From: Manihot esculenta
Taxonomy: Eukaryota > Streptophyta > Magnoliopsida > Malpighiales > Euphorbiaceae
Assembly (NCBI RefSeq): GCF_001659605.2
Contig: NC_035177.2
Location: forward strand, 30,954,136 to 31,018,135
Direction of reading: 5' to 3'
Length of the DNA stretch: 64,000 bases
Part shown: positions 49,329 to 60,899 of the stretch, one piece after another
Position numbering within the stretch: position 1 is the first letter of the stretch
Layout of the letters: the number at the start of each line of letters is the position of its first letter
The notes under the pieces: generated by a model
Told to the model about the DNA's origin: nothing
The model's database searches: none
The model's input: only the letters and a program-made list of their open reading frames with translations
Translations under genes and position numbers: made by a program

Positions 49329-50411
49329 ACTCCAAAGGCAGCATCTAGAAGTCGAGCTTCTCAAATGCACGTACAAGACTTTAAATGTGCTTCAACCATC
49401 TTAATTGAAGGTGTATCAGGAAAGTATAGTCTTAACCACTAAATATTAAATGAACCAACTACCTGCCATTTCTATCAAAAATACAATAGTATGCTATGAA
49501 GAGACATATGCCAGACATGTTTTGTACGGACAGATATATAAATACCCTTACTTTTATGAAAAATAGAATTTTCATTATGTTTTCTTCTAACCTCTTAATT
49601 CTTCTGCAATTCATCAATCTTGAACTTTTGAAATACTTCATATCCAGAATCATTATTACTCTCATTTATTAAGCTCGTCTTATAATATTTACTACTCTTA
49701 ACTCTTAATCAAGTACCGTGTCTTAATTTGATTATTCCTGAATCTTTGAATTATCAAAAAATATATATATATATTGTATCCACTTGTAAAGCATGCGAAG
49801 TTTGTACATGCATAATGGCCTAACCCACAAATTTTTATTTTCGTTTTATTTTGAAAGAGGTTATTTCAATCTAATAAAGAAAATTTATTCGTGTAATTAA
49901 TCAACTTAATTTAAGAATAAGAGTTAGTTATTTTTATTTAAAAAGTTTTCCCCAAATGCTTTGAGTGGGAGTTGGGAAAGTGCTGAAAAAGACATTGTTC
50001 TTATCAGTCTCATATGCAAGTAGAGAAGGTTGAATTTTATTCTCTACTAGGACAGCCTTTTGAAGTTTGCAATTTACATATAGCAAAATTATCCATTAGA
50101 AAACGAAAGGTAAAACTAAATAAACCGTTACATATGCTGTTGATGGAATATGCCTTGAGCATAAACTACTCTAGAAACCCTAATTCCTATGCTACTAACT
50201 AAAGCAATAATAGTTATAAAAGTGAAAAAAAAAAAAAAAAAAAAAAGGAAATATATACCGTTATAGATTGTTAGATTCTTGTCCCTATGCAACCAAATGA
50301 AGGTAAATAATTTGAGTCCTGAACAAAGGTTAAGTGCTGTATTTACAGAGTAGTAATGAATTTTATATTACTAATTAATCATTTAAAAAAATTTAACTCG
50401 AACAAAATATA

Positions 50412-50527
50412 TACGGATCGTAATCGAATAAAAAATTAAAATTATGACAATTTTAATAAATTTTTTTTGATACGGATGGTAATTAAATATAAAATTAAAA
50501 TTATGATAATTTTAATAAATTTTTTTG
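50412..50527 (+). repeat. 59-bp tandem duplication, diverged
   Basis: Two units starting TACGGAT at 50412 and 50471, each ending in AATAAATTTTTTT. They differ at several positions. Confidence 0.75.
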
Positions 50528-50777
50528 ATAGTATATAAATTTACTCATGCATTCATTTACCATCGATGTGAGATTAAATTGCATAAAATTAGTAAATTTA
50601 AAACATAATAACTATTATGTTTCCAAGATATTTAATTTACAGGGACCACAACACAACACCCTTTACTCTAGAATCAAGAATTCCCATGTCTATCTGTAAC
50701 GAAAATTCTCATTCGGACACACTCCACCAATTAAAAATCATGGATATATTTTTATAAGCGATAACCCTAGAAAAAAA

Positions 50778-50788
50778 TATTATATATA
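50778..50788 (+). promoter_or_regulatory. Probable TATA box of the small gene at 50872
   Basis: TATTATATATA lies about 90 bases before the ATG, followed by a C-rich stretch (GCCCCCTC) and an A-rich leader. The layout fits a standard plant core promoter. Confidence 0.5.
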
Positions 50789-50871
50789 CGCCCCCTCTAT
50801 TCCACTGAAAAAATCACCATTTTCTACTCTACTGATACTGAGCTCTTTCAAGTTATAGCAAATATCAAAGC

Positions 50872-51255
50872 ATGGAGTCCAACCGCAAGCGCAGAGGATT
50901 CATGAAGGGCAAGTTGATGCCGTTCTACCGATCACCGAAGTCTTCTTCATCAAACTTGCAGTACACCAGCAAGGTCATCAAGCCCAGCCAGGCTTCTCCT
51001 TCAGCACCGTCGGTTGGATTTTACGTCCACCAGGACTATATCATTGCTCCTCCGAAGCAGAACAAGGTCTCTTTTATTATAGCTCCACCGCCTGACGGCA
51101 ACCGCGAGAGGCTAGCTCAGTTTGATAAGGTATATGGACTCCCTGGAGATGAAAGCGTAGATATCAAGGCTGCTTCTTATATCTCTTCTGTTCAAGAACG
51201 TTTCAAGCTTGAACGAAGCAACTCTGAAAGAATCAAGCATGAAGATTTTCAGTAA
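50872..51255 (+). CDS. Small plant protein of unknown function with DUF761-like C-terminal motif
   Basis: An uninterrupted single-exon frame of 127 residues. The basic N-terminus (RKRRGFMKGKLMPFYR) is followed by a Ser/Pro-rich stretch (about 22-48), a central VGFYVHQDY segment and a Pro-rich part. The C-terminal helix (about 93-118) reads GDESVDIKAASYISSVQERF. That tail resembles the short acidic-hydrophobic motif at the end of DUF761 proteins, although the rest does not. There is no signal peptide or membrane segment. The Met at 50872 is the first in frame and follows a plausible TATA and leader. The composition is not repeat-like and the gene sits outside any element. I do not know its function. 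Confidence 0.75.
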   Translation: MESNRKRRGFMKGKLMPFYRSPKSSSSNLQYTSKVIKPSQASPSAPSVGFYVHQDYIIAPPKQNKVSFIIAPPPDGNRERLAQFDKVYGLPGDESVDIKAASYISSVQERFKLERSNSERIKHEDFQ

Positions 51256-51542
51256 AATCAATATAGTAATCTATATATCATGCTACGTATACTAATCAGG
51301 ATCGATAATAAATTTCCTGAATAGGTAGGCTGATGTGTTTGTTATTGTACTGCTTGATGAAGTTAATTATCGTGGTCTTTTGATGAGAAATTAATTAATT
51401 AATGTTTTGCCTTAATTAATTTATTTGATCCTTAATTGGTTGAGAAATTTTCTCTGCTTTATTCAACAGGAGCATACTTCTTTGCATTTACCATTTTTTT
51501 TTATTTAATGGGATTCGATTTTGAATCTATTAGGAAAGTGAT
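51256..51542. other. 3' flank of the small gene
   Basis: AT-rich sequence likely to include the 3' untranslated region of the gene at 50872-51255. It ends at the target site of the copia element. Confidence 0.5.
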
Positions 51543-51547
51543 ATATA

Positions 51548-51705
51548 TGAAGATTATGTTTTTTGTATATCTGAACTGAAGTTTACAACTCTTTAAATAC
51601 AAGTAATCCTTTAACTAACTAACATAAGATCAGGAACTAGAATCGGAAATATGAAATACAAATTACAAATGTGGTTACAGCTGTACATTATCCTTATCCT
51701 TAATA
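51548..51705 (-). repeat. 3' LTR of copia element F
   Basis: 158 bases, one mismatch with 55952-56109. The polyprotein stop codon (51675-51677) lies inside it. Confidence 0.92.
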
Positions 51706-54700
51706 CGCCCCCGCAAGATGGAAGTTCCATCAGAAACTCCAATCTTGGATCGAAAATATTGAAACTGAGTTCGTCCAAGCGCTTTTGTAAGCACATCAGC
51801 AGGTTGGTCTTTGGTACTAATATGGCGAACTCGAAGCTGCCCAGCTTGTATCCGCTCACGCACAAAATGATAATCTAGTGCCAAATGTTTCATTTTAGTA
51901 TGATAAATTGGATTCGCACAAAAATACGTTGCACCAATATTATCACAATGAATAGTTGGAGAGTCTGAAATAGGCAATTGCAAATCGTGTAACAAATTTT
52001 GGACCCAAATAAGTTCAGCTGCAGCATTAGCCAAAGTTTTGTACTCAGCCTCAGTGGAAGAACGAGAGACAGTTTTCTGCTTTGCAGATTTCCAAGAAAT
52101 GACATTAGACCCAAGATACAATACATAGGCAGTCGTTGATCGTCCATGTTCAAGTGCACCACCCCAATCAGAATCGGAAAAGGCAGCCAAGGTATGAACG
52201 GAATTGCGACGAAGAAACAGACCAAAGTAAATAGTACCCTTTAGATAACGCAACACTCGCTTCAAGGCTTGAAAGTGTGTAGATGTTGGAGCATGCATAA
52301 ATTGAGACAAGTGGTTCACTGCAAAAGAGACATCAGGACGAGGAATTGCCAAATATTGCAAAGCACCAACAATTTGACGATAAATCGTAGCATCAGCCGA
52401 AGGCGAGCCATCACATAAAACTAAGTTTTCACTTGAAGATAGAGGTGTGTGAACCTCTTTTGCTCCAGCCATATCAAACTTAACCAAAAGATCATGAATA
52501 TGCCGATGCTGGAAAAGAAAAAGCCCTGTAGGCGTAGAAATCACCTCAACACCTAGAAAATGGTGTAAATGCCCCAAGTCCTTAATAGAAAAACGGTTGG
52601 CTAATTTTGAAACACAATCATCTAAAAATCCAGTGTTACTACCAGTGAGCACAATATCATCCACATATATGAGAAAGTAAGCAAGAACAGTACTGGATGT
52701 GAAAATAAACAGAGAGGCATCTGCAGTAGATTTGCGAAACCCAAGTGAGAGCAAAAACGAAGTAAGTTCAAGATACCATGCTCTAGGTGCCTGCTTAAGG
52801 CCATAAAGAGACTTGCGCAAACGGCAAATGTGATCAGGAAATTCAGAATTCACATATCCTGGGGGTTGCTGCATATAAACAGTTTCATGAAGAGTACCTT
52901 GAAGGAAGGCGTTATTAACATCAAGCTGTCGCAAAGGCCAACCTCTAGAGATAGCAAGACTAAGGACAACACGAATTGTAACTGGCTTCGTAACTGGACT
53001 GAAGGTCTCAAAATAATCACTCCCAGCTTCTTGAAGAAAACCCTTGGCAACCAATCGTGCTTTGAACCGATCAATCGAGCCATCAGGTTTTCGTTTGATA
53101 CGAAACACCCATTTACAGCCAATAGGATGATGATGAGCTTTCGGAACTAATTCCCAAGTTTTATTAGACAGTAGAGCATTGTATTCAGAATCCATAGCCC
53201 GACGCCAGTGCTCATTTTGCATTGCTTGTTGGACTGTTCTTGGTTCAATGGTGTCGGAAATAGGATACTTAGTTGTGACATGAATAAAAGCATCATTATA
53301 ATACCTGGGATTAGGTTTTCTTTGGCGTTGAGGCCGCTGTCCAGCAAGAGTAGAAGACACATGTGACTCATGGGAAGTTGTAGTAGGGGCCACTGCCAAC
53401 TGCGTCGCAGCATTGTGTAATGCAGAAGATGAGGCAGCTGCCAGAGAAGGTGGCTGCTCAAGAACTGAATTTTCTGGAACTTCAGTTATTTGTAAAGCAT
53501 TTTCAGTATGCTGGTGCTGCTCAGACCCAGAAACCGAACATGGCTGATCATTCAAAGGTAACAAAATCATTGAATCTTGAGACTGTGGAGGACCTGCGCA
53601 TGGAGCATCTGAAAATAATGTAGAAAATTGAGTGACACTTGTGCAAACTATGGAAGGATACACATTGTCAACAAACTTCACATGACGGGAAAGGTATAAT
53701 TTTTTAGTAGCTGGGTCATAACATTTATAAGCTGATTGTGTAGATGAATAACCTAAAAAGATGCACGGGTGTGATCGAGATTGCAATTTGGAAGTAATGT
53801 ACGGACGTAACCAAGGGAAACAGAGGCAACCAAATGGTTTTAAACGATCAGAATTATGAGAACGACCAAAAAGCTTATAAAATGGCGTTTGAAACGCAAT
53901 AACAGAGGATGGCAGCCGATTAATTAAATAAACTGCAGTGAGAAAAGCATAAGTCCAAAACTCAATTGGTAAGGAAGCAAAATGTAAGAGCGAAAGACCT
54001 GTTTCAACAATAAATCTATGTCGCCTTTCAGCAGTTCCATTGTGTTCGGGAGTGTGAGGTGGAGAAGTATAATGCGAAATACCACAAGATAAGAAGTGAG
54101 GTTTTAGTTTCTGATATTCTCCCCCATTATCAGTGAACACTGAGATTATTTTTGTGTGGAAATAATTCTCTACTAGCTTTTGAAAAGAAACAAAAATGTC
54201 ATGTGTATCAGATTTCTTTTTCATTGGGTATAGCCAAGTATATTTAGTGAAGTGATCAATAAACGTAATATAATAAACATAACCATCAATAGACTGTTTT
54301 GTTGGTCCCCAAACATCAGAATACACAAGCTGTAAAGGTTTAGAACTGGTGAGAGAATTATCAAAAAATGGCAGTTTATGACTTTTGCTAACTGAACAAG
54401 AAACACAATGAAATTTGGACACAGACTTAGCTAACGACTCATGACCCATGCTAGTAAGAGCTAAACGAAAAAATTTATTGGAAGGATGGCCAAGTTTATG
54501 ATGAAAGGCCGAAAGTGAAGACACACTAGCAGTAGCATTCAACTGTGGTTGGACACGACTTGTGGAAAAGTGGACACAGTAAATGTCATCAATATTCTCG
54601 CCCCGTAGAAGCAACGCCCCCGTGCGCAGATCCTTCACAACAAAATAAAGTGGAAAAAATTCCACAGAAACATGATTAGTCCGGCATAGCTTAGCAATAG

Positions 54701-55889
54701 AAATTAAATTCTTGCGTAAATTTGGCACACATAAAACATTCGGAAGAGATAAAGATGTAGATTTAGCTGGTAAACGAGTATTTCCAGTATGAGTAACAGC
54801 TAAATTTGTACCATCACCAAGTTGAACCTCTTCTGGCCCTCCATAATCAGTATAGCTCTGCAAAGAAGATGGATTAGACACGATATGGTGAGAGGCACCA
54901 CTGTCAAACAGCCACTGTTGTGATGATGGATTAGCCGTAGTAGCATTCACAGAAGGTGTAGCTGACGTAGTAACTGACGTAGATGTAGAATCGGTTCGAA
55001 CCACCATGTTATTTTCTCGAAGAAAACGTGCAAGTTTTCGACACTCAGCAGCTACATGCCCAACATTATCACAGAATTGACAAACAACAGCAGATTGATA
55101 ATTGCCACGATTATGATTTGGTTGAGAAGAACGAGATTGTCCTCCACGATTCCTGCGAAAAGATTGATTTGAACGCCCATAGCCACCAGTTTGCTGGGCT
55201 TGCCGATTGCCTGGTCTATTCGTGTAATTAACAGTAGCAATAGGAGGCGAAGAATCAACCGGTTCCTTGTCTTTCAATGATCTCTCAAAATCAGTGAGTT
55301 TCTCAAATAAATCAGAAAAAGAAATTGCAGTTTCCCTAACTTTGATAGCAGCAACAATTGGACCATAATCATTACCAAGTTGAGTAATAATATGAACAAT
55401 TAAATCATCATCACTCACAGGATTTTGTGTAAGCGCTAATTCATCAGCAATGGCGCGCATCTCATTCAGAAACGTAGCAACATGTTTCGTGCCTTTTGGA
55501 TTCTGAGCAAGTTTCGTTTTGAGCGAAAGAACCCGCGATCGCGAAACATTGGCGAAGCTTTGATGCAGTCGATCCCAGACTTCTTTAGCCGTCTCTGCTG
55601 AGGAAATCAGAGGTTGAATTGTGTCGGAGCAACTCCCAAGAAGAGCACTGACCAGAATATGGTCTTGTCGATACCAGAGGAAATATGCTGGGTTTACAGA
55701 TCGGTCTTTGTCAGGAAGAAATTTGGATGGAGATTGTTGAGTTCCATCAATAAAGGAAAGCAAATCAAGCCCGATTAGCGTGGACTGGACTTGCTTCCGC
55801 CAAACAGGGAAATTTTCTTGAGTGAGCTTAATGGGAAAGTGGGTAGGTGCATTTAGTTGAACAACAGTGGTAATAGATGTAGAAGCCAT
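51675..55889 (-). CDS. Intact copia polyprotein (gag, protease, integrase, reverse transcriptase, RNase H)
   Basis: An uninterrupted frame of 1404 residues, the usual size for plant copia elements. gag occupies roughly residues 1-260. The zinc knuckle [14 protein letters not shown] is at about 270-283. Protease has a DSGASHH motif near 330. GAG-preintegrase has HHKLGHPS, and integrase a DVWGP motif, TDNGGEY and [10 protein letters not shown]. The reverse transcriptase YVDD lies near 1073, and RNase H has DSDWGG and SSTEAEY. All the catalytic motifs I know are present. The Met at 55889 is 50 bases inside the primer-binding site. Transcription would start in the 5' LTR at 55952-56109. Whether it is expressed cannot be seen from sequence. 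Confidence 0.93.
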   Translation of the reverse strand: MASTSITTVVQLNAPTHFPIKLTQENFPVWRKQVQSTLIGLDLLSFIDGTQQSPSKFLPDKDRSVNPAYFLWYRQDHILVSALLGSCSDTIQPLISSAETAKEVWDRLHQSFANVSRSRVLSLKTKLAQNPKGTKHVATFLNEMRAIADELALTQNPVSDDDLIVHIITQLGNDYGPIVAAIKVRETAISFSDLFEKLTDFERSLKDKEPVDSSPPIATVNYTNRPGNRQAQQTGGYGRSNQSFRRNRGGQSRSSQPNHNRGNYQSAVVCQFCDNVGHVAAECRKLARFLRENNMVVRTDSTSTSVTTSATPSVNATTANPSSQQWLFDSGASHHIVSNPSSLQSYTDYGGPEEVQLGDGTNLAVTHTGNTRLPAKSTSLSLPNVLCVPNLRKNLISIAKLCRTNHVSVEFFPLYFVVKDLRTGALLLRGENIDDIYCVHFSTSRVQPQLNATASVSSLSAFHHKLGHPSNKFFRLALTSMGHESLAKSVSKFHCVSCSVSKSHKLPFFDNSLTSSKPLQLVYSDVWGPTKQSIDGYVYYITFIDHFTKYTWLYPMKKKSDTHDIFVSFQKLVENYFHTKIISVFTDNGGEYQKLKPHFLSCGISHYTSPPHTPEHNGTAERRHRFIVETGLSLLHFASLPIEFWTYAFLTAVYLINRLPSSVIAFQTPFYKLFGRSHNSDRLKPFGCLCFPWLRPYITSKLQSRSHPCIFLGYSSTQSAYKCYDPATKKLYLSRHVKFVDNVYPSIVCTSVTQFSTLFSDAPCAGPPQSQDSMILLPLNDQPCSVSGSEQHQHTENALQITEVPENSVLEQPPSLAAASSSALHNAATQLAVAPTTTSHESHVSSTLAGQRPQRQRKPNPRYYNDAFIHVTTKYPISDTIEPRTVQQAMQNEHWRRAMDSEYNALLSNKTWELVPKAHHHPIGCKWVFRIKRKPDGSIDRFKARLVAKGFLQEAGSDYFETFSPVTKPVTIRVVLSLAISRGWPLRQLDVNNAFLQGTLHETVYMQQPPGYVNSEFPDHICRLRKSLYGLKQAPRAWYLELTSFLLSLGFRKSTADASLFIFTSSTVLAYFLIYVDDIVLTGSNTGFLDDCVSKLANRFSIKDLGHLHHFLGVEVISTPTGLFLFQHRHIHDLLVKFDMAGAKEVHTPLSSSENLVLCDGSPSADATIYRQIVGALQYLAIPRPDVSFAVNHLSQFMHAPTSTHFQALKRVLRYLKGTIYFGLFLRRNSVHTLAAFSDSDWGGALEHGRSTTAYVLYLGSNVISWKSAKQKTVSRSSTEAEYKTLANAAAELIWVQNLLHDLQLPISDSPTIHCDNIGATYFCANPIYHTKMKHLALDYHFVRERIQAGQLRVRHISTKDQPADVLTKALGRTQFQYFRSKIGVSDGTSILRGRIKDKDNVQL

Positions 55890-55937
55890 AAGAAGACAAA
55901 ATAGAGATCAACCAAAAACTCGTTAGAGTATTTTATG

Positions 55938-55949
55938 GCTCTGATACCA
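55938..55949 (-). promoter_or_regulatory. Primer-binding site of copia element F
   Basis: GCTCTGATACCA on plus is the reverse of TGGTATCAGAGC, the initiator-Met-tRNA site, two bases inside the 5' LTR. Confidence 0.9.
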
Positions 55950-55951
55950 TA

Positions 55952-56109
55952 TGAAGATTATGTTTTTTGTATATCTGAACTGAAGTTTACAACTCTTTAA
56001 ATACAAGTAATCCTTTAACTAACTAACATAAGATCAGGAACTAGAATCGGAAATATGAAATATAAATTACAAATGTGGTTACAGCTGTACATTATCCTTA
56101 TCCTTAATA
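55952..56109 (-). repeat. 5' LTR of copia element F
   Basis: 158 bases, near-identical to the other LTR. The short length leaves little room for a promoter; a TTTAAATA box on plus near 55997 could serve on the minus strand. Confidence 0.9.
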
Positions 56110-56114
56110 ATATA

Positions 56115-57511
56115 TGCCTACGACCATTAAAATAATCCAAATTAGATTTTTATGAATTTAATTATAATAATTATGGGTTAAATTTGATGAGGCAATACAA
56201 ATAATTTCCTTTACGTACCAAGCACCAAATCATATTTACAACTCCTGCTTGATAATATGACATCCGAATTGAAGGGTTTCTTTCTACATTGATTGATGTG
56301 ATTAATGGGAAATTATTGAAAAATTCGTTATTAATTTGGATTAGAATTATTTTGGATAAAGGTAAGGGTGATTTTTGTGTGTGGGAAATATTTTTGGTTG
56401 ATTTATTAAATGATTTGTTGTTATTAATAATTTATATTTTTATTTATGATCTAGGTTTGTTACCCAGAAACAAAAGGCAGCTTCTCTTGAAGGAAAATAC
56501 CTATTTGAACTTTTGAAATGCATTTTCTCAGCCCCAAGGCCAAGAACTGGCTTAGCGAAATGGCCCAATTTGGAAGCCTTCCTATTATTTCCATAGCCCA
56601 TCCAAAACCCAAACACCAGTTTCTGAGCGAAACCCACTCAAAGAAGATTTAAAAGCACATGGCTTCCTTGTTAGGGAAAAACTTACCTGGATGGACTAAA
56701 ACACATGAATATCAATCTCTATAAAAAAAAAATTGCATATGGGATCCATATTCAACCAGATCCACCTAAAAATTTTCAAATTTCTGAGACAGCCGCTGAC
56801 CACCTTCACTGTGTATCCAGCGGCTTTTGCTTCTCTTTTTTCTTTCTTATCTAATACTGTTTGGGGGATAGCTTTTGCGGTTGGGTTCATATTGGTGTCC
56901 TACGGGTGGTGGGTTTCTTTTTCTGTTCTGCTGGTATTCTTCAGCTCCACTCCAGAGCATTTTGCTGTCCGGCGAGATTAAGATTAATATTCTCAAATTC
57001 TTGTAAAGATTTTGTCAATTTTGTAATTGATGTCCAAGTAAGATAAATTAAATGTACTGAATTGATATGGAAAGGCGTAAGATTGAAAAATTGAATTGTT
57101 ATACTCAATTTATAAATAAATAAATAAATAAACAATAATTTAAATTATAAACCATTAAACTCACTAATAAAATAAAGGAATTTAATACATATAAATATCA
57201 GCTTTGATCTTATAGGTATAAAATTAAAACCAACGCCCATGTAGAAAGTGAAGAACATATAAGAAGAAAATACAGAAATTAAAACACAGGTTTATAGAAT
57301 TTAACACCCATGGATTATGTGAGTTCCATGTTTCCATCATAATCGATATTCAATATTTAAACGTTTAGATATAACAGTCTAATGAAATATAAGAGTAGAA
57401 ATATATTATGCAGGAAGAATTAACTTATCAGATAATACCAGCAAAATACAGAAGCAGCTAGAGGGAGTAGAGGAATATAAGAATTTGAGGGTTTAATATA
57501 GAGAGATAGAA
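56115..57511. other. Spacer between copia element F and the DUF3339 gene
   Basis: Frames of 60-80 codons occur on both strands at 56690-57000, but they overlap one another and show no family I recognise. The last 200 bases probably hold the 3' untranslated region of the DUF3339 gene. No gene is supported. Confidence 0.5.
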
Positions 57512-57721
57512 TTATCCAGTGGTGATGTGAATACCAATGGCGATGAGGAAAATGGTGATGAGGCCAAAGAAGATGATGGTATGGACGAAGACGGAAGCTC
57601 CACTTGTTTGCATGTTAGCAAACTCCACCACTCGCCCCTTTCCTGGTAGCTGGAAGAGCACCCCTGGTGATAGCACCACAAACAGCACCACTGCCACTAC
57701 AACTGGCCCCCAATCCGCCAT
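57512..57721 (-). CDS. DUF3339 family small membrane protein
   Basis: A single-exon frame of 69 residues, the normal size for this plant family. It starts MADWGPVVVAVVLF and has the LSPGVLFQLPG motif, then a central RVVEFANMQTSGAS segment. Two hydrophobic helices are at about residues 5-22 and 43-65. It should sit in a membrane with both ends on the same side. Members of the family (PF11820) are short, often clustered and poorly characterised. The Met chosen is the first in frame and fits the family start. The gene has no visible damage. Confidence 0.92.
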   Translation of the reverse strand: MADWGPVVVAVVLFVVLSPGVLFQLPGKGRVVEFANMQTSGASVFVHTIIFFGLITIFLIAIGIHITTG

Positions 57722-58553
57722 GATTGAATAATCTGAAGCTCAGAGTATGTACTTGGATATGAGGGTTTTTTGGGGGAAAGTAATGGATAATGGAGGTGAG
57801 ATGGTGGTGGGTGGTGAAGCACGTTAAGCAAGAAATAAGCTAATAAGGAGACAAAAAGAAAAGGTTAAAAATTATCATCGGATTAAACAACGCTGTCTAC
57901 TTTATCTAATAACTCGGACGGCTTCATCTTTTCTCATTTCTTTATTGCTATGGCTCTTGCTTCTCGTTCTTGTGACTTGTGACGATTTCTTTTTCAAACT
58001 GATTGCGACTCTTTCAAAAGGTTTCTCAAATCGATGTTATTTTTGGTTTTTGGGTAGAGAAAAGCAGCCTATGCAAAGGCTAGGAACAGCTCCAGGAGAG
58101 CCAACACCAAGTGCATCCCGAAGAAGGTGAGAGTTTGAGAGGTGAGATGGGGTAAATTAAATGCTTAGAGAGAAGCGATGAAGAGTGAGTCTATGGGAAT
58201 TTGGCGAGTAGAATAGCTTGGCGAAGAGGGAACTAGAGAAGCTTCAAGGATTTGATTGCTCAAGTTGATGCCTTCCTCATTGGTTCCAGTATTTTTCAAG
58301 ATTATTATTTTAAGGCATATATTAATAAGAAATTCTTATACGTGCATACACACCTGACTAATAAAATAAAGTAAAATTATGTTAAACTCTCCATTTAATT
58401 AAATATTGATCGAGTGACAAATATTGACATGGATGGTTGCCATCATCACCACAACCACACCATTTCTTTATGAGCACCATACCCTTGATTAACCACTAAC
58501 CCATTCTGCTGAGACCATATATCCATGAACCAAATGAGCCATCCATATTCAGT
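57722..58553. other. Upstream region of the DUF3339 gene and spacer
   Basis: The first 150-200 bases should include the leader and promoter of the minus-strand DUF3339 gene. A frame at 57945-58130 shows no recognisable domain. Nothing else is supported before the LTR at 58554. Confidence 0.5.
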
Positions 58554-59184
58554 GTAACAGCCTGAAAATCCTGACCGCTACCGGCGCTAGGATCCAGGTC
58601 GGCGTAAGGCCGCCGGGACCCATAGCAAGCCTGACATATAACCTGTAAACCTGTAAATCCCATACATGATCAAACAAACTCAAAAGAATCTGTAAACATT
58701 CTCATAGATCAACCAAGCTCAACCTGTTCATTACATAATCATAAACATAAATCACCACTGGAGTCCTCATCAATGCTCCAATGGGGTATCTCATCATACA
58801 TTGAGCTTGGACCGTCATGAACATCATAAACATATCTATAGATCATGTATCAAAAGGGACAACAATACCCATAGGGTCAAGCACAACTATAACCTCAATA
58901 TATCTTATTACATATCATGCTATAATCTTTTACATTACATCATAGTACAATTGTCATGTCCACAACCTAACTATTACATAAACATCCTTCAAAACTCTGG
59001 CTAACCTCCTGGTCTACCCTGTACCTACACATCTGGGGTTAGGGGAGAGGGGTGAGCTACAAAGCCCAGTGAGCAGAATAGGAAAAACATATATTAAAAT
59101 TTCATGCTTACATGAAATGCAACACATCACAAACATATCACATAAGGATGGTATTGTCACCTCTAGTCCTCTACATTCCAAAAT

Positions 59185-59325
59185 GTCGGGACGTAGAATG
59201 GGTACAACCGGACTTCCTCTTACTATAACATAACATAACATTCCAATATGCCAGGGACGTAGAATGGGTACAACCTGGTCTTTCTCTTACTCTGGCCGGG
59301 ACGTAGAATGGGTACAACCGGCAAC
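59185..59325 (+). repeat. Three-copy local repeat in LTR of element G
   Basis: A unit with GGGACGTAGAATGGG and TACAACC recurs from 59187, 59253 and 59297. It occupies a position in the LTR comparable to the unrelated short repeats in the other two Tekay-like LTR types. Confidence 0.8.
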
Positions 59326-59739
59326 CGTACCATAACATGCCTCATCATAACATATCAAGGACTAAAGGATCATTCAATGCCCATCCACAACATCATCAAG
59401 TATGCAATGCAACATATTCGTGGAATCTAATGCAAACAACCTAAAATATCACATGGCATTCATGATGCATGGGTCATGCTCAAAATTCATATTTCATTGA
59501 TTTAAACTTAAGGTTTATTCCACTCACCTCTGGCTAGCTCAGACAAACTCTATAGCAGCTGGCTCACTGCGGGGGTCCTCGGTTCCTCGGGTCCGAACCT
59601 ACACAGGTGGACTCCAATGAGGGACCAAACATACATAAACATAACTCTAATATACTCCCCAAAAACCCCCTAAAACATCATGAAATAATCATAGAAATAC
59701 ATGCATGAAATGGCTGAACAGGGCACTTTCGGCGGCAGG

Positions 59740-60615
59740 TTCGGCGGCCGAAAGTCCCTCCAGAGCCGAAAGTCAGGCACTTTCGGCGGCACCTTCGGCG
59801 GCCGAAAGTCCCAGACAGATCCGAAAGTCCTCTTTCGGGGGCAAGCTTCGGCAGCCGAAAGCTGCCTCCACAAGAGGGTTCAGCGGCCGAAAGTCCCTTC
59901 GGCGGCCGAACCTGAGCTTCTCCCGAATGGCAGAAACTCAGCTCTCCTATGCACATTTCGCCTCCCAAGCTCAAATCATGCATACCACTCAACCAAAACA
60001 TGCATACAAGCTCCTAGGGGCCTTAAACAAACATATACCCCAACTACAACACTTCAAACATACTCAAACATGCCACATTGTTCACAAATCACACAAAACC
60101 TAACATAGCTCAACTAACTTAAACATGCCTTTCTACCCCATAAAACTTCATAAAACTTATTTAAAACATACTATGAGCTTAAGATCGGCTCTTACCTCTT
60201 GAAGATCGAGAGAGAGACGACCTAAACTCGGAGATCCAAGCAAATGAGCTCCTGAGTTTCCAAAACTCCAAAACTTGTTTTAAAAGCTCAAAACTTGCAA
60301 TGTGAGGTTAAAACTCAAGAAAAATGGAGGAGATTTGAAGAAAGAACACAAGATTTGGGGAGAGGGAGGTCGGAAGCTAGCTGTGGCCGAAAATGGGAGA
60401 AAGCTCGCCCATTTCGGCTAAGTGCCCCTTTTATAGGTGGCTGGCCAGGCCACGTTCGGGGGCCGAAAGTGCCTCCGCATGCATGCCATGTTCGGCGGCC
60501 GAACTTGAGTTTCGGCGGCCGAACTTGGACTTCCCTCACTCATGCTTTCGGGGGCCTAACGTGCCTCCAAAACGCATGCAAGTTCGACGGCCGAACTTGA
60601 CTTTCGGCGGCCGAA
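59740..60615 (-). repeat. Cluster of TTCGGC-G-GCCGAA motifs in LTR of element G
   Basis: Exact arms start at 59740, 59794, 59847 (central A), 59898, 60491, 60511 and 60603, plus half-sites and one-mismatch versions. The central base is G except for one A, the complement of the pattern in the plus-strand element (C, one T). Confidence 0.85.
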
Positions 60616-60899
60616 CCTGGGTTTTCCTCCAAAGACTTTTCATGCAAAAACTCATTTAATCTCATACTTAAAACCATTAAAAACATGAAAACATTTCATA
60701 AAACATGCTTTTACCCTTCTAGAGGTTTCCGACATCCGAGATTCCACCGGACGGTAGGAATTTCCGATACCGGAGTCTAGTCGGGTATTACATTCTCCCC
60801 CCCTTAAGAACATTCGTCCCCGAATGTTCCTCAACTAGGACATGCATAACATAAAGCATAACATACATACATAACATATAAACACATAGAGATCTAACC

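Larger units (their letters stand above)
48126..50777. other. AT-rich intergenic spacer
   Basis: No gene is supported. It contains a 37-bp tandem duplication (49255-49328), a poly-A run (about 50227-50247) and a 59-bp-period duplication (50412-50527). Short frames here have no recognisable features. Confidence 0.6.
51548..56109 (-). mobile_element. Young, apparently intact Ty1/copia element (F)
   Basis: The element is 4562 bases long with 158-bp LTRs at 51548-51705 and 55952-56109 that differ at one position (a C/T near 51659/56063). A perfect target duplication ATATA lies at 51543-51547 and 56110-56114. The Met-tRNA primer-binding site is on the minus strand at 55949-55938, and a G-rich tract (CCCCCGC on plus, 51708-51714) abuts the 3' LTR. 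On the coding strand the LTR starts TA and ends CA in both copies. A single frame spans the whole internal region, so this is the best candidate in the window for a currently mobile element. Confidence 0.94.
58554..60792 (-). repeat. 3' LTR of element G
   Basis: 2239 bases from TGTAACAG to GTATTACA in plus reading. It has the conserved TATA context (near 60425-60440) and seven exact TTCGGC-N-GCCGAA motifs. A three-copy local repeat containing GGGACGTAGAATGGG lies at 59185-59325. Confidence 0.9.

Noticed and set aside
56696..56981. Overlapping frames on both strands (82 codons plus, 64 codons minus)
   Set aside because: They overlap antisense, neither matches a known family, and composition does not favour either.
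57945..58130. 61-codon frame upstream of the DUF3339 gene
   Set aside because: No recognised motif; it lies in likely promoter or spacer DNA.
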